Assembly (NCBI RefSeq): GCF_000221045.1
Contig: NC_015856.1
Location: forward strand, 4,422,542 to 4,486,541
Direction: 5' to 3'
DNA length: 64,000 nt
Source: Collimonas fungivorans Ter331
Lineage (GTDB): Bacteria > Pseudomonadota > Gammaproteobacteria > Burkholderiales > Burkholderiaceae_D
Positions 1-8,455 of the stretch are shown here, piece after piece. Numbering within the stretch: the stretch's first letter is position 1; each line of letters opens with the position of its first letter. The notes under the pieces were generated by a model. It had not been told where the DNA came from. It was given only the letters and a program-made list of their open reading frames with translations, and did not search any database. A program made the position numbers and the translations under genes.

Positions 1-263
1 GCGACACCACGCCCCATGCAAAACCCCATCCGGAGCCGCTGCTGGAAGCGGCGCGGCGCCTCAAGCTGCAGCCGCAGGAATGCTGGTATGTGGGCGACGA
101 CTTGCGCGATATCCAGGCTGGCCGCGCGGCCGGCATGGTTACCGTAGCCGCCGCCTGGGGTTATTGCGGTGAAAGCGCACCGGAATCCTGGGATGCGGAT
201 GCGCTGATCGACACTCCCCAGCAATTGCTGGCTTTGCTGCCGCAAGCAATCTCGAAGAATTGA
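1..263 (+). CDS. gph: Phosphoglycolate phosphatase, C-terminal part (HAD family)
   Basis: The 5' end lies outside the window; 87 codons remain, reading from base 3 to a TGA at 261-263. The visible protein carries HAD motif III and IV material: a Lys in AKPHPEPLL followed by the acidic loop VGDDLRDIQAGRAAGM, then AAAWGY. This is typical of Gph and related haloacid-dehalogenase phosphatases, which remove phosphate from 2-phosphoglycolate made during repair of oxidised DNA ends or by oxygenase side reactions. Motif I with the nucleophilic Asp is not in view, so other small HAD phosphatases remain possible. The DUF748 gene follows after 64 bases. Confidence 0.8.
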   Translation, partial: DTTPHAKPHPEPLLEAARRLKLQPQECWYVGDDLRDIQAGRAAGMVTVAAAWGYCGESAPESWDADALIDTPQQLLALLPQAISKN

Positions 264-327
264 ATTAATCAGCGGGCAATACTGTCTGGCGGTATATTGT
301 GGACATGCTTGCCCATAAGGAATAAAA

Positions 328-3300
328 ATGGCAAATATCCCCCGTCCTTCCTGGCTGCCGCGCGCAATGCGCTGGACCGGCATCGCAGTCATCGTGTTGC
401 TGATGCTGGCCCTGATCAGCTGGCTGGCGGTGCCGCCGGTCGCCAAGCACCTGGTGGAACAACAGATCGAAGCCCAGCTCGGGCGCAAGGCGACGGTCGG
501 CAAGATCGCCTTCAATCCTTTCAACCTGGCTCTGACGGTATCCGATTTCACGCTCTATGAGCAGGACAAGACTACCGCCGCCTTCTCGGCGAAAACGCTG
601 GTGGTCAATGCCTCCTCGGCGTCACTGTTCCGGCTGGCGCCGGTGCTCAATGAAGCCAAGCTGGTCAATCCCAGCCTGCATGTCGTGCGCACCAGCGCCG
701 ACGGCATCGGCCGCTACAATTTCTCCGACATCATCGACCGCATCCTGGCTAAGCCGAAGAACGACGATCCGACCCCGCTGTTTTCGGTATCGAATATCCA
801 GCTGGAAAACGGCAGCATCAAGTTCGATGACAAGGTCACCAACAAGCTGGTCGACATCCAGGCGCTCAATATCGGCCTGCCCTATGTCTCGAATTTCCCG
901 AGCAAGGTCGACACCTTCGTACAGCCGCATCTGTCGGCCAAGGTCAACGGCACGCCATTCGACCTGAAAGGCCGCAGCAAACCGTTCGCCGGCAGCCTGG
1001 AAACCTCGCTGGCGATCGATATCGACCAGCTCGATGTCGCCAGCTTCGTGGCGTTTTCGCCGGTGGCGCTGCCGCTGGTCATCCAGAGCACCAAGCTGTC
1101 GACCAATCTCGACCTGACCTTCCTGCGCAACAAGGACAAGCCGGAAGTATTGCTGTCGGGCGCGATCAAGCTGGCCGACGTCGCCCTGGCCGACAAGAAT
1201 GCGGCGCCGCTGCTCAAGGCGCAGGCGATCAATGCCCAGATCAACAAGCTCAATGTGCTCACCGGCGCCGCCGCGCTCGACCAGATCGAGATTCAGCAGC
1301 CGGAAGTCTGGGTCAACCTGAACGCCAGCGGCAGCCTGAACTGGGCGGCCCTGAGCACTCCCGCCGCAAAACAGGAGGTGAAACAGGAAATCGCCAAGGA
1401 TGCGCCGAAAAAGCCGGCCGGCGCGGCGCCGCAAATGAGCCTGGCCAAGCTCAGCATCCACAACGGCACGGTCAACTGGCTGGATGCCGCCAATGCTTCG
1501 CCGGCGCTCAACCTGCAGGTCAAGAACGTGGCGCTGCAAGCGAGCCGGCTGTCGATGGCGGCTGACGCCAAGCCGGCCACCGTGACCTTGTCCACCGGCG
1601 TGGAAAACGACCAGCATATCCAGTTCATCGGCCAGATCACTCCGGCCAAAGGCATCGTCGCCGGCAAGGCCAGCATCAATGCCCTGTCGCTCGCGCCTTA
1701 CCAGCCTTACGTCAACCGCTCGCTGGCAGCCGTGCTGTCCGGCCAGCTGTCGCTCAATACCTTGCTGGCGATCGACGGCAGCCGCATCCGCCTGCACCAG
1801 CTGGGCATCGATGTCGACGATCTCAAGGTGGCGGCAAAAACCAGCGCCGGCGGCAGCATAGGCGCCAAGAAAATCAGCCTGGAAAACGCCAGCGTCGATA
1901 CCGAAGCGCATATGTTCAACGCCGACGCCTTGCGCCTGGCCGGGATCCAGGGAGACGTCAAGCGCGATGCCCAGGGCAAGCTCAACCTGCAGCAATTCAT
2001 CGCCAACACCGGCAACGCGAACAAAGGCGCCCCCACCCCTCCTGCAGCCGCCAAGAAAAGCGGACCGGAGTGGGTCGCCGCCATCAACAAGTTTGCCATC
2101 AGCGACAGCAGCCTGGCCTACCAGGACGACTCGGTCAAACCGGCGGTCAAGCTGCGCGCGGACGGCCTCAACCTGAGCGCTGACAATGTCTCCAGCAAAC
2201 TCGACAAGACCATCAAGGTTGCGCTGCGCACCCAGCTCAACAAGACCGGCAAATTGTCGGCCGACGGCAGCATCGCGCCGCAATTGAAATCGATCGCGCT
2301 CGACCTCGATGTGCAAAACCTGCCGGTAGCCGCCTTCCAGCCGTATTTCACCGACTACCTGAACGTGAACCTGACCTCGGGCCAGGCCAGCACCAAGGGC
2401 AAACTGTCGCTGACGCCGCCCAGCGGCCGCCAGGAACTCGCCACTAGTTACAGCGGCAACCTGCGCCTGGCCAATTTCCGCGTGCTCGACAAAGAAACTT
2501 CCTCCGATTTCCTGAAATGGAAACTGCTCGACGTCAGCGGCATCAACGCCAATATCGGCGGCCCGCGCCAAAACGTCACGCTGGCGAAGATTGCGCTGAA
2601 CGATTTCTATGCGCGCATCATCTTGTCTGAAACAGCCAAGCTGAACCTGCAAGATATCGTCGTCCAGAAAAACGCTCCGCCCGGCACGCCGGCGCCATCC
2701 CTGACTTCCGCCGAGGCGGGCGAAGGCATGGGCCAGGGGACGCCAAAAGTCACCAAGTCCACTGCCGAAGGCAAGGCTACCGTAGCCCCTATCGCTGCCG
2801 CGCCGCCCAAAGAGAATGCGCCGGTGATCAAGGTCGGCCAGGTTGTCATCAAGGGCGGCAACATCAACTACACCGATAACTTCGTCAAGCCGAACTACAC
2901 CGCCAACATGACCGGCATGAACGGTACCGTCGGCGCCATCGCCTCCGACAAGCCGCAGCCGGCGCCGATAGACTTGAACGGCAAGATCGACAACGACGCC
3001 CCGGTAGCGATTTCCGGCTCGCTCAATCCGCTGTTCAAGCCGATGTTCCTCGATATCAAGGCCAGCGCCAACGGCGTCGAACTGCCGCGCCTGACGCCGT
3101 ATGCCGCCAAGTACGCCGGCTACGCAATCGAAAAGGGCAAGCTGTCGATGGATGTCAGCTACCACATCGAAAACGACAAGCTGGTGGCGCAGAACAATGT
3201 GCGCATCGACCAGCTCACCTTCGGCAACAAGATCGACAGCCCGACCGCCACCAAGCTGCCGGTGCTGCTGGCGGTCGCCCTGCTGAAAGACCGCAACGGC

Positions 3301-4017
3301 CAGATCAACATCAACCTGCCTATTTCCGGCACCTTGTCGGATCCTGAGTTTTCGATAGGCGGCATCATCGTCCGCATCTTCATCAATTTGATCGTCAAGG
3401 CCGTCACCTCGCCGTTCGCGCTGATCAGCTCGGCCTTCGGCGGCGCCGGCGGCGACGACCTCGGCTATGCCGAATTCGCGCCCGGCTCGGCCACTCTCAC
3501 GGCAGCTACGCAAAGCAAGCTGGACACCCTGGCCAAGGCCCTGATCGACCGTCCCGCGCTGAAGCTGGACCTGATCGGCCGGGTCGATCCGAAAAGCGAT
3601 ACCGACGGCGTGCGCCAGCAAATCCTCAACCGCAAGCTGAAAGCGCTGAAGCTCAAGGATTCGGTTGACGGCAGCGACGATGCGCAGTCGGACGATGTGA
3701 CCCTGACCGACGCCGACAAGGAAAAATACATGAGCAAGGTGTATGGTTCGGAAAAATTCGACAAGCCGCGCAACATGGTCGGCCTGGCAAAATCGCTGCC
3801 GACCGCGGAGATGGAAAAACTGATCGTCGCCAACACCGCGGTGACCCAGGACGCCTTGAGCGCGCTGGCGACCCGGCGCGCCGAAACGGTCCGCAAGTAC
3901 CTGGAAACCAAGGGCCAGATCCCGCTGGAACGGATCTTCCTGATCGCGCCGAAACTGACGGCCGACGGCATCAAGGACAAGGGCCAGCCGAACCGGGTCG
4001 ATTTTGCGCTGAAATAG
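328..4017 (+). CDS. Large AsmA-like/DUF748 envelope protein with an OmpA-like tail
   Basis: A 1229-residue protein. Residues about 17-36 form a single N-terminal membrane anchor, followed by a very long periplasmic part. Early residues (VAKHLVEQQIEAQLGRKATVGKI, shown here only as the region about 38-60) are typical of the AsmA/DUF748 start, where a conserved 'GR..' segment precedes beta-rich repeats. Pro/Ala/Lys-rich linkers lie near residues 350-375, 570-580 and 790-840. The last about 200 residues (EFAPGSATLTAATQSKLDTL to RAETVRKYLETKGQIPLERI) resemble an OmpA-like peptidoglycan-binding fold, as in other DUF748 proteins. Relatives in the AsmA/TamB group are thought to move or organise phospholipid between the two membranes; that role is inferred here. 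The ATG has an AAGGA six bases upstream. A strong inverted repeat follows the stop. Confidence 0.85.
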   Translation: MANIPRPSWLPRAMRWTGIAVIVLLMLALISWLAVPPVAKHLVEQQIEAQLGRKATVGKIAFNPFNLALTVSDFTLYEQDKTTAAFSAKTLVVNASSASLFRLAPVLNEAKLVNPSLHVVRTSADGIGRYNFSDIIDRILAKPKNDDPTPLFSVSNIQLENGSIKFDDKVTNKLVDIQALNIGLPYVSNFPSKVDTFVQPHLSAKVNGTPFDLKGRSKPFAGSLETSLAIDIDQLDVASFVAFSPVALPLVIQSTKLSTNLDLTFLRNKDKPEVLLSGAIKLADVALADKNAAPLLKAQAINAQINKLNVLTGAAALDQIEIQQPEVWVNLNASGSLNWAALSTPAAKQEVKQEIAKDAPKKPAGAAPQMSLAKLSIHNGTVNWLDAANASPALNLQVKNVALQASRLSMAADAKPATVTLSTGVENDQHIQFIGQITPAKGIVAGKASINALSLAPYQPYVNRSLAAVLSGQLSLNTLLAIDGSRIRLHQLGIDVDDLKVAAKTSAGGSIGAKKISLENASVDTEAHMFNADALRLAGIQGDVKRDAQGKLNLQQFIANTGNANKGAPTPPAAAKKSGPEWVAAINKFAISDSSLAYQDDSVKPAVKLRADGLNLSADNVSSKLDKTIKVALRTQLNKTGKLSADGSIAPQLKSIALDLDVQNLPVAAFQPYFTDYLNVNLTSGQASTKGKLSLTPPSGRQELATSYSGNLRLANFRVLDKETSSDFLKWKLLDVSGINANIGGPRQNVTLAKIALNDFYARIILSETAKLNLQDIVVQKNAPPGTPAPSLTSAEAGEGMGQGTPKVTKSTAEGKATVAPIAAAPPKENAPVIKVGQVVIKGGNINYTDNFVKPNYTANMTGMNGTVGAIASDKPQPAPIDLNGKIDNDAPVAISGSLNPLFKPMFLDIKASANGVELPRLTPYAAKYAGYAIEKGKLSMDVSYHIENDKLVAQNNVRIDQLTFGNKIDSPTATKLPVLLAVALLKDRNGQININLPISGTLSDPEFSIGGIIVRIFINLIVKAVTSPFALISSAFGGAGGDDLGYAEFAPGSATLTAATQSKLDTLAKALIDRPALKLDLIGRVDPKSDTDGVRQQILNRKLKALKLKDSVDGSDDAQSDDVTLTDADKEKYMSKVYGSEKFDKPRNMVGLAKSLPTAEMEKLIVANTAVTQDALSALATRRAETVRKYLETKGQIPLERIFLIAPKLTADGIKDKGQPNRVDFALK

Positions 4018-4022
4018 CGAGA

Positions 4023-4054
4023 TTCCGGCAAGAGAGAAACTTCTCTTGCCGGAA
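4023..4054. terminator. 13-bp hairpin between convergent genes
   Basis: TTCCGGCAAGAGA at 4023-4035 pairs perfectly with TCTCTTGCCGGAA at 4042-4054 around a 6-base loop. It lies between the stop of the DUF748 gene and the stop of the opposing histidine kinase gene, so it can end transcripts from both sides. There is no good T-tract on either strand, so it may act as an RNA-stabilising 3' structure rather than as a classical intrinsic terminator. Confidence 0.6.
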
Positions 4055-4068
4055 GAACGACGGCAACA

Positions 4069-6141
4069 TCACACGCGTTGCAGCCCCAGTGAAAACACCA
4101 CGCCGTCCGCGACATTTAACACGCTAATGGTTCCGCCCATCTTGGCCATATACGTCTTGGCGACAAACAGCCCTTGTCCCCGGCTGCCATTCGCACCAGC
4201 ATCAAGCTGATCCGACACGCCGTATTCGAAAATCTTGTCGATCAGTTCTTCAGCGATATTCGGCCCGTAATTATGGATGGCGATGGTGGCGGCGGTTTCC
4301 GTGGTTTTCAGGTCGATCGAAATCATGGAGCCCGGCAGGCGACAGCGGTCGGCATTGCGCAAGACGTGCGTGACCACATCCTCCAGTGAGTAATCGTCCG
4401 CCCTGACCATCACGCCTTCCTGCTCGCCGGAAAACCTGACATCTGCGATACCGACCAGCGGCGCATTGTCGGCCACGTTGCCGAGAAAAGCGCCAATGTC
4501 GATGGCAGTCACCTGCAACACTGTGGATTGAAACGCCTCGCTGGGAGAAGCGCTGCCATACAGCACCCGCACCGCCTGCTGCATGCGGTTGATGTAGCGG
4601 CTGCTCTGATTTTCCGCTGTGCCGTGCAAGGCCATCAGCGACTGCAGCGGCGACATGATTTCATGGCCCACCGCATGCCACATTTCCTTTTCCTGCTCGG
4701 CGCGGATTTCCTCTCGCTCGAGATCTTCCTTGACGCGCCTCAGCAGGTCATGCAGGCAGCTTGCCAGCACGCCCAGCTCATCGGCGCCGCGCAAATCGGT
4801 CAGGTCGAACTGGTCGAGGCCGCCTGAACCCTTGACGATCTTCGACACCTTGGCTGCACGCCGGGTCAGCATCGTGATGCGGCGGATGATGCCGATCTCG
4901 ATGATCAGCCAGGCCACGAACAATGCCAGCAGCATCGCCCCGACAAACCACAGTACCCGTGCAGCCACCACGCCCAGGCTGCGATTGACGCTGCGTTCGT
5001 CGCCGATCAGGGTCACGTCATAGATCCCGGCCGAAGTGACGACCGATTCCCTGCTTTCGTTCGGCGGACCGACTTCGTCCACCGGAAGGCGGCGCACCAG
5101 GCGGCTGAGCAGGCGCGAGGCATCGTCCGGATGATCTTCGGCGCCGATCAGGCTGACCAGGTCAGCGCCGCCCACGGCGCCGCGCTTCTTGATGCGCAAG
5201 CTCTCGCCCGGCAACAGCAGCGAGGCCAGGTCGCCCACGGAAAATGCTCGTGCCGCGGCGGCGCTTTTACTGTCGAAAAGAAGCGGGCCGTCGCCCGGAG
5301 GCAAGACCTCGATGCGCACCTGGATGTTGTCCAGGTCGGCCGGCGGCCAGACCGGATTTTTTTGCTGGAACAGGGCGTCCTGCAAGACTCCCACCGGCAG
5401 GCGCAGCGAAAAAAATGCACTGCGCGGGCAATCGGCATCGCCGTCGCCCGGCCCAGGTTTGCTGCATGAGGTGCTTTGCCAGATCCAGCCGCGGAAATCC
5501 TTGACCGGCCTCGCTCCCACACGGCCGCTATCGTCGTCGAGAAAGCCGGTCAGGCGGCCATGTGCGCCCCGCGTCTGAACCGCATTCGGATCACCGTTCT
5601 TTTCAAACGGCGCAATCCAGCGATAGGTCTGCCCGCGCAGCGTCACGGTCACCCGCACCCGATGCGCGTCATCGATATCCTGCTCGCCGCGCTGGTGCGG
5701 CATCAGTTCGCCACTGACGAAACTGCCGGCAACATAAATGAAGCCGCCGGCCCAGGGGTTGTTGCCGATGGCGACGCATAGCGCGCCGTCGTCGCCATAC
5801 TGCACCAGGCATCCGGACATGGTGATGGCTTGCCGCACTTTGTTCTGGTCGTCAAAATCGAGCGAGGGAAACGGCAGCAGCACCGGGTGCAGCGCAGCCG
5901 CGCCGCCATTCTCAGTGCGCGGATTCAGCAGCGCCAATTGGCCGGCGGGATGACGCAAGGTGGCCAGGATCTGGTCGCCGGTCTTGCGGAAACTGGCCTG
6001 GTAATTCTTGTAGCTCAACTGCTTTTCCTGCTGCAGCACATACAACGCCAGCGCAACGGCAGCCACCGCCAGCAGCAGGAAGGCGCCGCGAAACAGGATG
6101 CGCAAGCGGTATTGGGCGATATTCGGAAAGCTGATCTTCAT
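4069..6141 (-). CDS. Membrane sensor histidine kinase
   Basis: A 690-residue sensor kinase. A first membrane segment lies at about residues 14-36. A large periplasmic region of about 360 residues follows, in which no named sensor fold was recognised. A second membrane segment lies near 400-420, then a HAMP-like stretch and a HisKA helix with the phospho-acceptor His at about 491 (VGHEIMSPLQSLM). The C-terminal ATPase domain shows the N-box (HVLRNADRC), a G1-like box (IHNYGPNIAEELIDKIFEYG) and the G2 box (GSRGQGLFVAKTYMAKMGG). Note Asn-Ala-Asp in the N-box and 'NYGP' where many kinases have 'DNGP'; autokinase activity is still likely. It lies 34 bases downstream of its response regulator gene and is probably co-transcribed with it. 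The signal is unknown. Confidence 0.88.
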   Translation of the reverse strand: MKISFPNIAQYRLRILFRGAFLLLAVAAVALALYVLQQEKQLSYKNYQASFRKTGDQILATLRHPAGQLALLNPRTENGGAAALHPVLLPFPSLDFDDQNKVRQAITMSGCLVQYGDDGALCVAIGNNPWAGGFIYVAGSFVSGELMPHQRGEQDIDDAHRVRVTVTLRGQTYRWIAPFEKNGDPNAVQTRGAHGRLTGFLDDDSGRVGARPVKDFRGWIWQSTSCSKPGPGDGDADCPRSAFFSLRLPVGVLQDALFQQKNPVWPPADLDNIQVRIEVLPPGDGPLLFDSKSAAAARAFSVGDLASLLLPGESLRIKKRGAVGGADLVSLIGAEDHPDDASRLLSRLVRRLPVDEVGPPNESRESVVTSAGIYDVTLIGDERSVNRSLGVVAARVLWFVGAMLLALFVAWLIIEIGIIRRITMLTRRAAKVSKIVKGSGGLDQFDLTDLRGADELGVLASCLHDLLRRVKEDLEREEIRAEQEKEMWHAVGHEIMSPLQSLMALHGTAENQSSRYINRMQQAVRVLYGSASPSEAFQSTVLQVTAIDIGAFLGNVADNAPLVGIADVRFSGEQEGVMVRADDYSLEDVVTHVLRNADRCRLPGSMISIDLKTTETAATIAIHNYGPNIAEELIDKIFEYGVSDQLDAGANGSRGQGLFVAKTYMAKMGGTISVLNVADGVVFSLGLQRV

Positions 6142-6175
6142 GTGCAGTCATCCCCGCGGTTGAAGTGGCGGCACA

Positions 6176-6892
6176 TCATTTTTCCTGGTCGACCCAGCGA
6201 AAGCCGCGCATCGGGATATTTTCAATGCAGGCAAACTCTGCGTCGACCTCGCGGAACGCATCGCGGATGGTGCTGACGTGCTTGCGGATATTGTCGCGGT
6301 TGCGCCCGCTCTTGACCACCTGGAACAACTGCTCATAGGTCACCACCTGGCCGCGATGCTCGTACAGCGCGGCCAGCAGGCGCTGCGCCGTCAACGGCAG
6401 GTTGATGCGTTGCGCGCGCCAGATCGGGGTTTTCTGGCGCAGCGGGTCGATCGACAGTTCATTGCTGCTGGCCGCAGGCGCGCTCTCCCTCGCGCTGTTG
6501 CGGTCCTTTGCCGCGCGCAGGATTTCCAGGAAGGTATCGATGAAATCGGATTCCTCGAAGGTTGCCTTTTGCAGGTAATCCCAGGCATCCAGCGCCTTCA
6601 TGATGCTGCGGTAGATGGTGGCCGGCATGGCCGACACCACCAGCACCGGCGTTGCCTGGCCCTTGTTGATGGCATTGATGATGGCGACGCCGGCATGGCG
6701 CTCGCGCCCCAGTTCGATGTCAAGCACCACCAGGTCATAATTCTCGCGCGCCAGCGCCGCTTCGGCATCGTCGCGCGTATACCACTGGTCCACCAGGATG
6801 CCGGGCTTGGCCGATTCGATCCAGCCCTTGAGCTGGTTGCTGGTCGGGATGTCGTCTTCGATCACCGCTACTTTTTGTGCCTGCTTTGACAT
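6176..6892 (-). CDS. Response regulator, receiver plus winged-helix-like output domain
   Basis: 238 residues when started at MSKQAQK. That ATG is preceded by GGAG with good spacing; an upstream in-frame start adding 12 residues lacks such support. The receiver domain (about 1-125) has the acidic pair in IEDD (13-14), the phosphorylated Asp58 in VVLDIE and the conserved Lys109 (DYLQKATF). A linker rich in Ala/Ser follows. The C-terminal about 100 residues (LPLTAQRLLAALYEHRGQVV, then RDNIRKHVSTIRDAFREV and MRGFRWV) fit an OmpR/PhoB-type winged helix, although it is diverged. The partner kinase gene is directly downstream. The targets are unknown; the divergent SPFH gene pair, about 300 bases away, is a candidate. 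Confidence 0.87.
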   Translation of the reverse strand: MSKQAQKVAVIEDDIPTSNQLKGWIESAKPGILVDQWYTRDDAEAALARENYDLVVLDIELGRERHAGVAIINAINKGQATPVLVVSAMPATIYRSIMKALDAWDYLQKATFEESDFIDTFLEILRAAKDRNSARESAPAASSNELSIDPLRQKTPIWRAQRINLPLTAQRLLAALYEHRGQVVTYEQLFQVVKSGRNRDNIRKHVSTIRDAFREVDAEFACIENIPMRGFRWVDQEK

Positions 6893-7195
6893 TTTTTCTC
6901 CGCTACATCCGCTATCAATGACGCCCATCGTCCTCGCTCTTTTCGTGGCCTGCAGGATGAAGGGTCATGAAAGTATCCACGCTTTCCCATGAAATGTCTG
7001 CGCCGCGCTGTGAGTATTTCTTCACACGGCTTACCGGAATGCGACGTTGCGGAGCATTCACCGCTCCCGGATAACGCGACTGCCCCTGCCCGGCCATTGT
7101 TACTTCCGCGGCCTGGGGCGCAAGATTCTTCCCAGGGAAAAGCACTGCATGCCGCTCCCAACCATCGAATTACCACATCAACCGGGGGAAATATC
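6893..7195. other. Divergent intergenic region between the response regulator and SPFH genes
   Basis: About 300 bases separate two divergent starts and must hold both promoters. The forward reading frame is open back to 6989, but only the ATG at 7196 has a strong ribosome site (GGGGGA at 7184-7189). No convincing sigma-70 hexamer pair, tRNA or repeat was recognised by eye. Confidence 0.5.
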
Positions 7196-8455
7196 ATGTC
7201 TGAACGGCTCGAATCACTGGCGCAGGGCCTGCTGGCGCTGCTCACCACAACCATTTCGGCAATCGGCGCTACGCTGGCCGGCCTGGCCCGCGCCGCACGG
7301 CGTGCCTGGATACTGTTGCTGGCGCTCGCGCTGATAGGCGGCAGCGGCTACGAATTGATTACCCATCCGCCATTCAAGACTCTTGAACCGGGCGAAGTCG
7401 GCATCCGCGCCAATAAGCTCACCGGCGGCACCACCGAGGTAAAAGACGGTCTGGTCGTGGTCATCCCCGGCCTGCATGAACTGCGGCGCTACTCGCTGCT
7501 CGACCAGGTCTATCGTCCGGTCCGCAGCAGCAAGGCAAACGGCGAAGCGCCCTTCCAGTCGATCGAGGGCCTGTCGCTGGGGGTGGACCTGACCATACGC
7601 TATGCCATCGACCCGGCCAGGCTGGCCGCTATCGCGGCGAAACTGCCTGCCGACATCAACGGCGAGATCGTCGAGCCGATGGTGCAGGGCGTGATCTACA
7701 AGTCCTTCACCCGCTATTCGGTGCGCGACATCTTTTCCACCCAGCGCGGCGAGATCCAGAAAGAAATAGAAAACGAGTTGAAACCGAAACTGGCGGCCGA
7801 CGGCATCATCCTGCGCGGCGTACAGATGGGCCAGGTCGACCTGCCGCCGGAATACCGTCAAGGCATGGAAAAACTCCTGGCCGAGGAACTGGAAACCGAA
7901 AAAATGAAATACACGCTGGAGCTGAAGAGCAAGCGAGTCAAGCAAACCGAGCTGGAAGCCGAAGCCGACAAGGTGAAACGCGAAAAATCGGCGGAAGCGG
8001 CTGGCAACGAACAGATCATTGCCGCCAAGGCCCAGGAAGAAGCCATGAAACACGTGCTGCCATTCAAGCAAAAGCAGATCGAGCAGCGTCAGTATGAAGC
8101 CGAGGCAGAGAAGGTATCGCGCATCAAGACCGCCGAGGGCAGCGCAGAAGCGCGCCGCATCGAAGCTACCGGTGAAGCCGATTCACGCCATAAGCTGGCC
8201 GACGTCGAAGCCTATCGCCTGGAAACCATCGGCAAGGTCACCAGCGCCCAGCTTGAGCGTGACGGCGCGCTGATCTCGAAGAACCCCTTGCTGATCCAGA
8301 AAACCATGGCCGACAAACTGTCCGACAAGATTTCGGTCATCATCGCCGCGCCCCCGGCCAACGGCGGTTTCATCGGTTCGGCCTTGCTCGGCGGCGGCCA
8401 GGCGGTTGCCTCGCAAAATACACAAGCCAACGCTGCTCAGGAGACACAACAATGA
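7196..8455 (+). CDS. SPFH/band 7 (prohibitin-like) membrane protein
   Basis: 419 residues from the ATG with GGGGGA upstream. One membrane segment lies at about residues 38-54. The SPFH domain follows (LEPGEVGIRANKLTGG, then VRDIFSTQRGEIQKEIENEL and ILRGVQMGQVDLPPEYR), then a Lys/Glu/Ala-rich coiled coil of about 100 residues (ETEKMKYTLELKSKR to KTAEGSAEARRIEATGEADS). The tail (NPLLIQKTMADKLSDKISVI) is the usual end of prohibitin-like SPFH proteins. Proteins of this type form large ring or cage oligomers on the membrane and scaffold proteases or other partners. The stop codon overlaps the next gene's start (ATGA), so the two proteins are translationally coupled and probably act together. Confidence 0.9.
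   Translation: MSERLESLAQGLLALLTTTISAIGATLAGLARAARRAWILLLALALIGGSGYELITHPPFKTLEPGEVGIRANKLTGGTTEVKDGLVVVIPGLHELRRYSLLDQVYRPVRSSKANGEAPFQSIEGLSLGVDLTIRYAIDPARLAAIAAKLPADINGEIVEPMVQGVIYKSFTRYSVRDIFSTQRGEIQKEIENELKPKLAADGIILRGVQMGQVDLPPEYRQGMEKLLAEELETEKMKYTLELKSKRVKQTELEAEADKVKREKSAEAAGNEQIIAAKAQEEAMKHVLPFKQKQIEQRQYEAEAEKVSRIKTAEGSAEARRIEATGEADSRHKLADVEAYRLETIGKVTSAQLERDGALISKNPLLIQKTMADKLSDKISVIIAAPPANGGFIGSALLGGGQAVASQNTQANAAQETQQ

Noticed and set aside
622..3621. 999-codon open frame antisense to the DUF748 gene
   Set aside because: A GC-rich shadow: the forward frame has a ribosome site, membrane anchor and family features; the reverse product is Arg/Gln/Asp-rich low-complexity without motifs.
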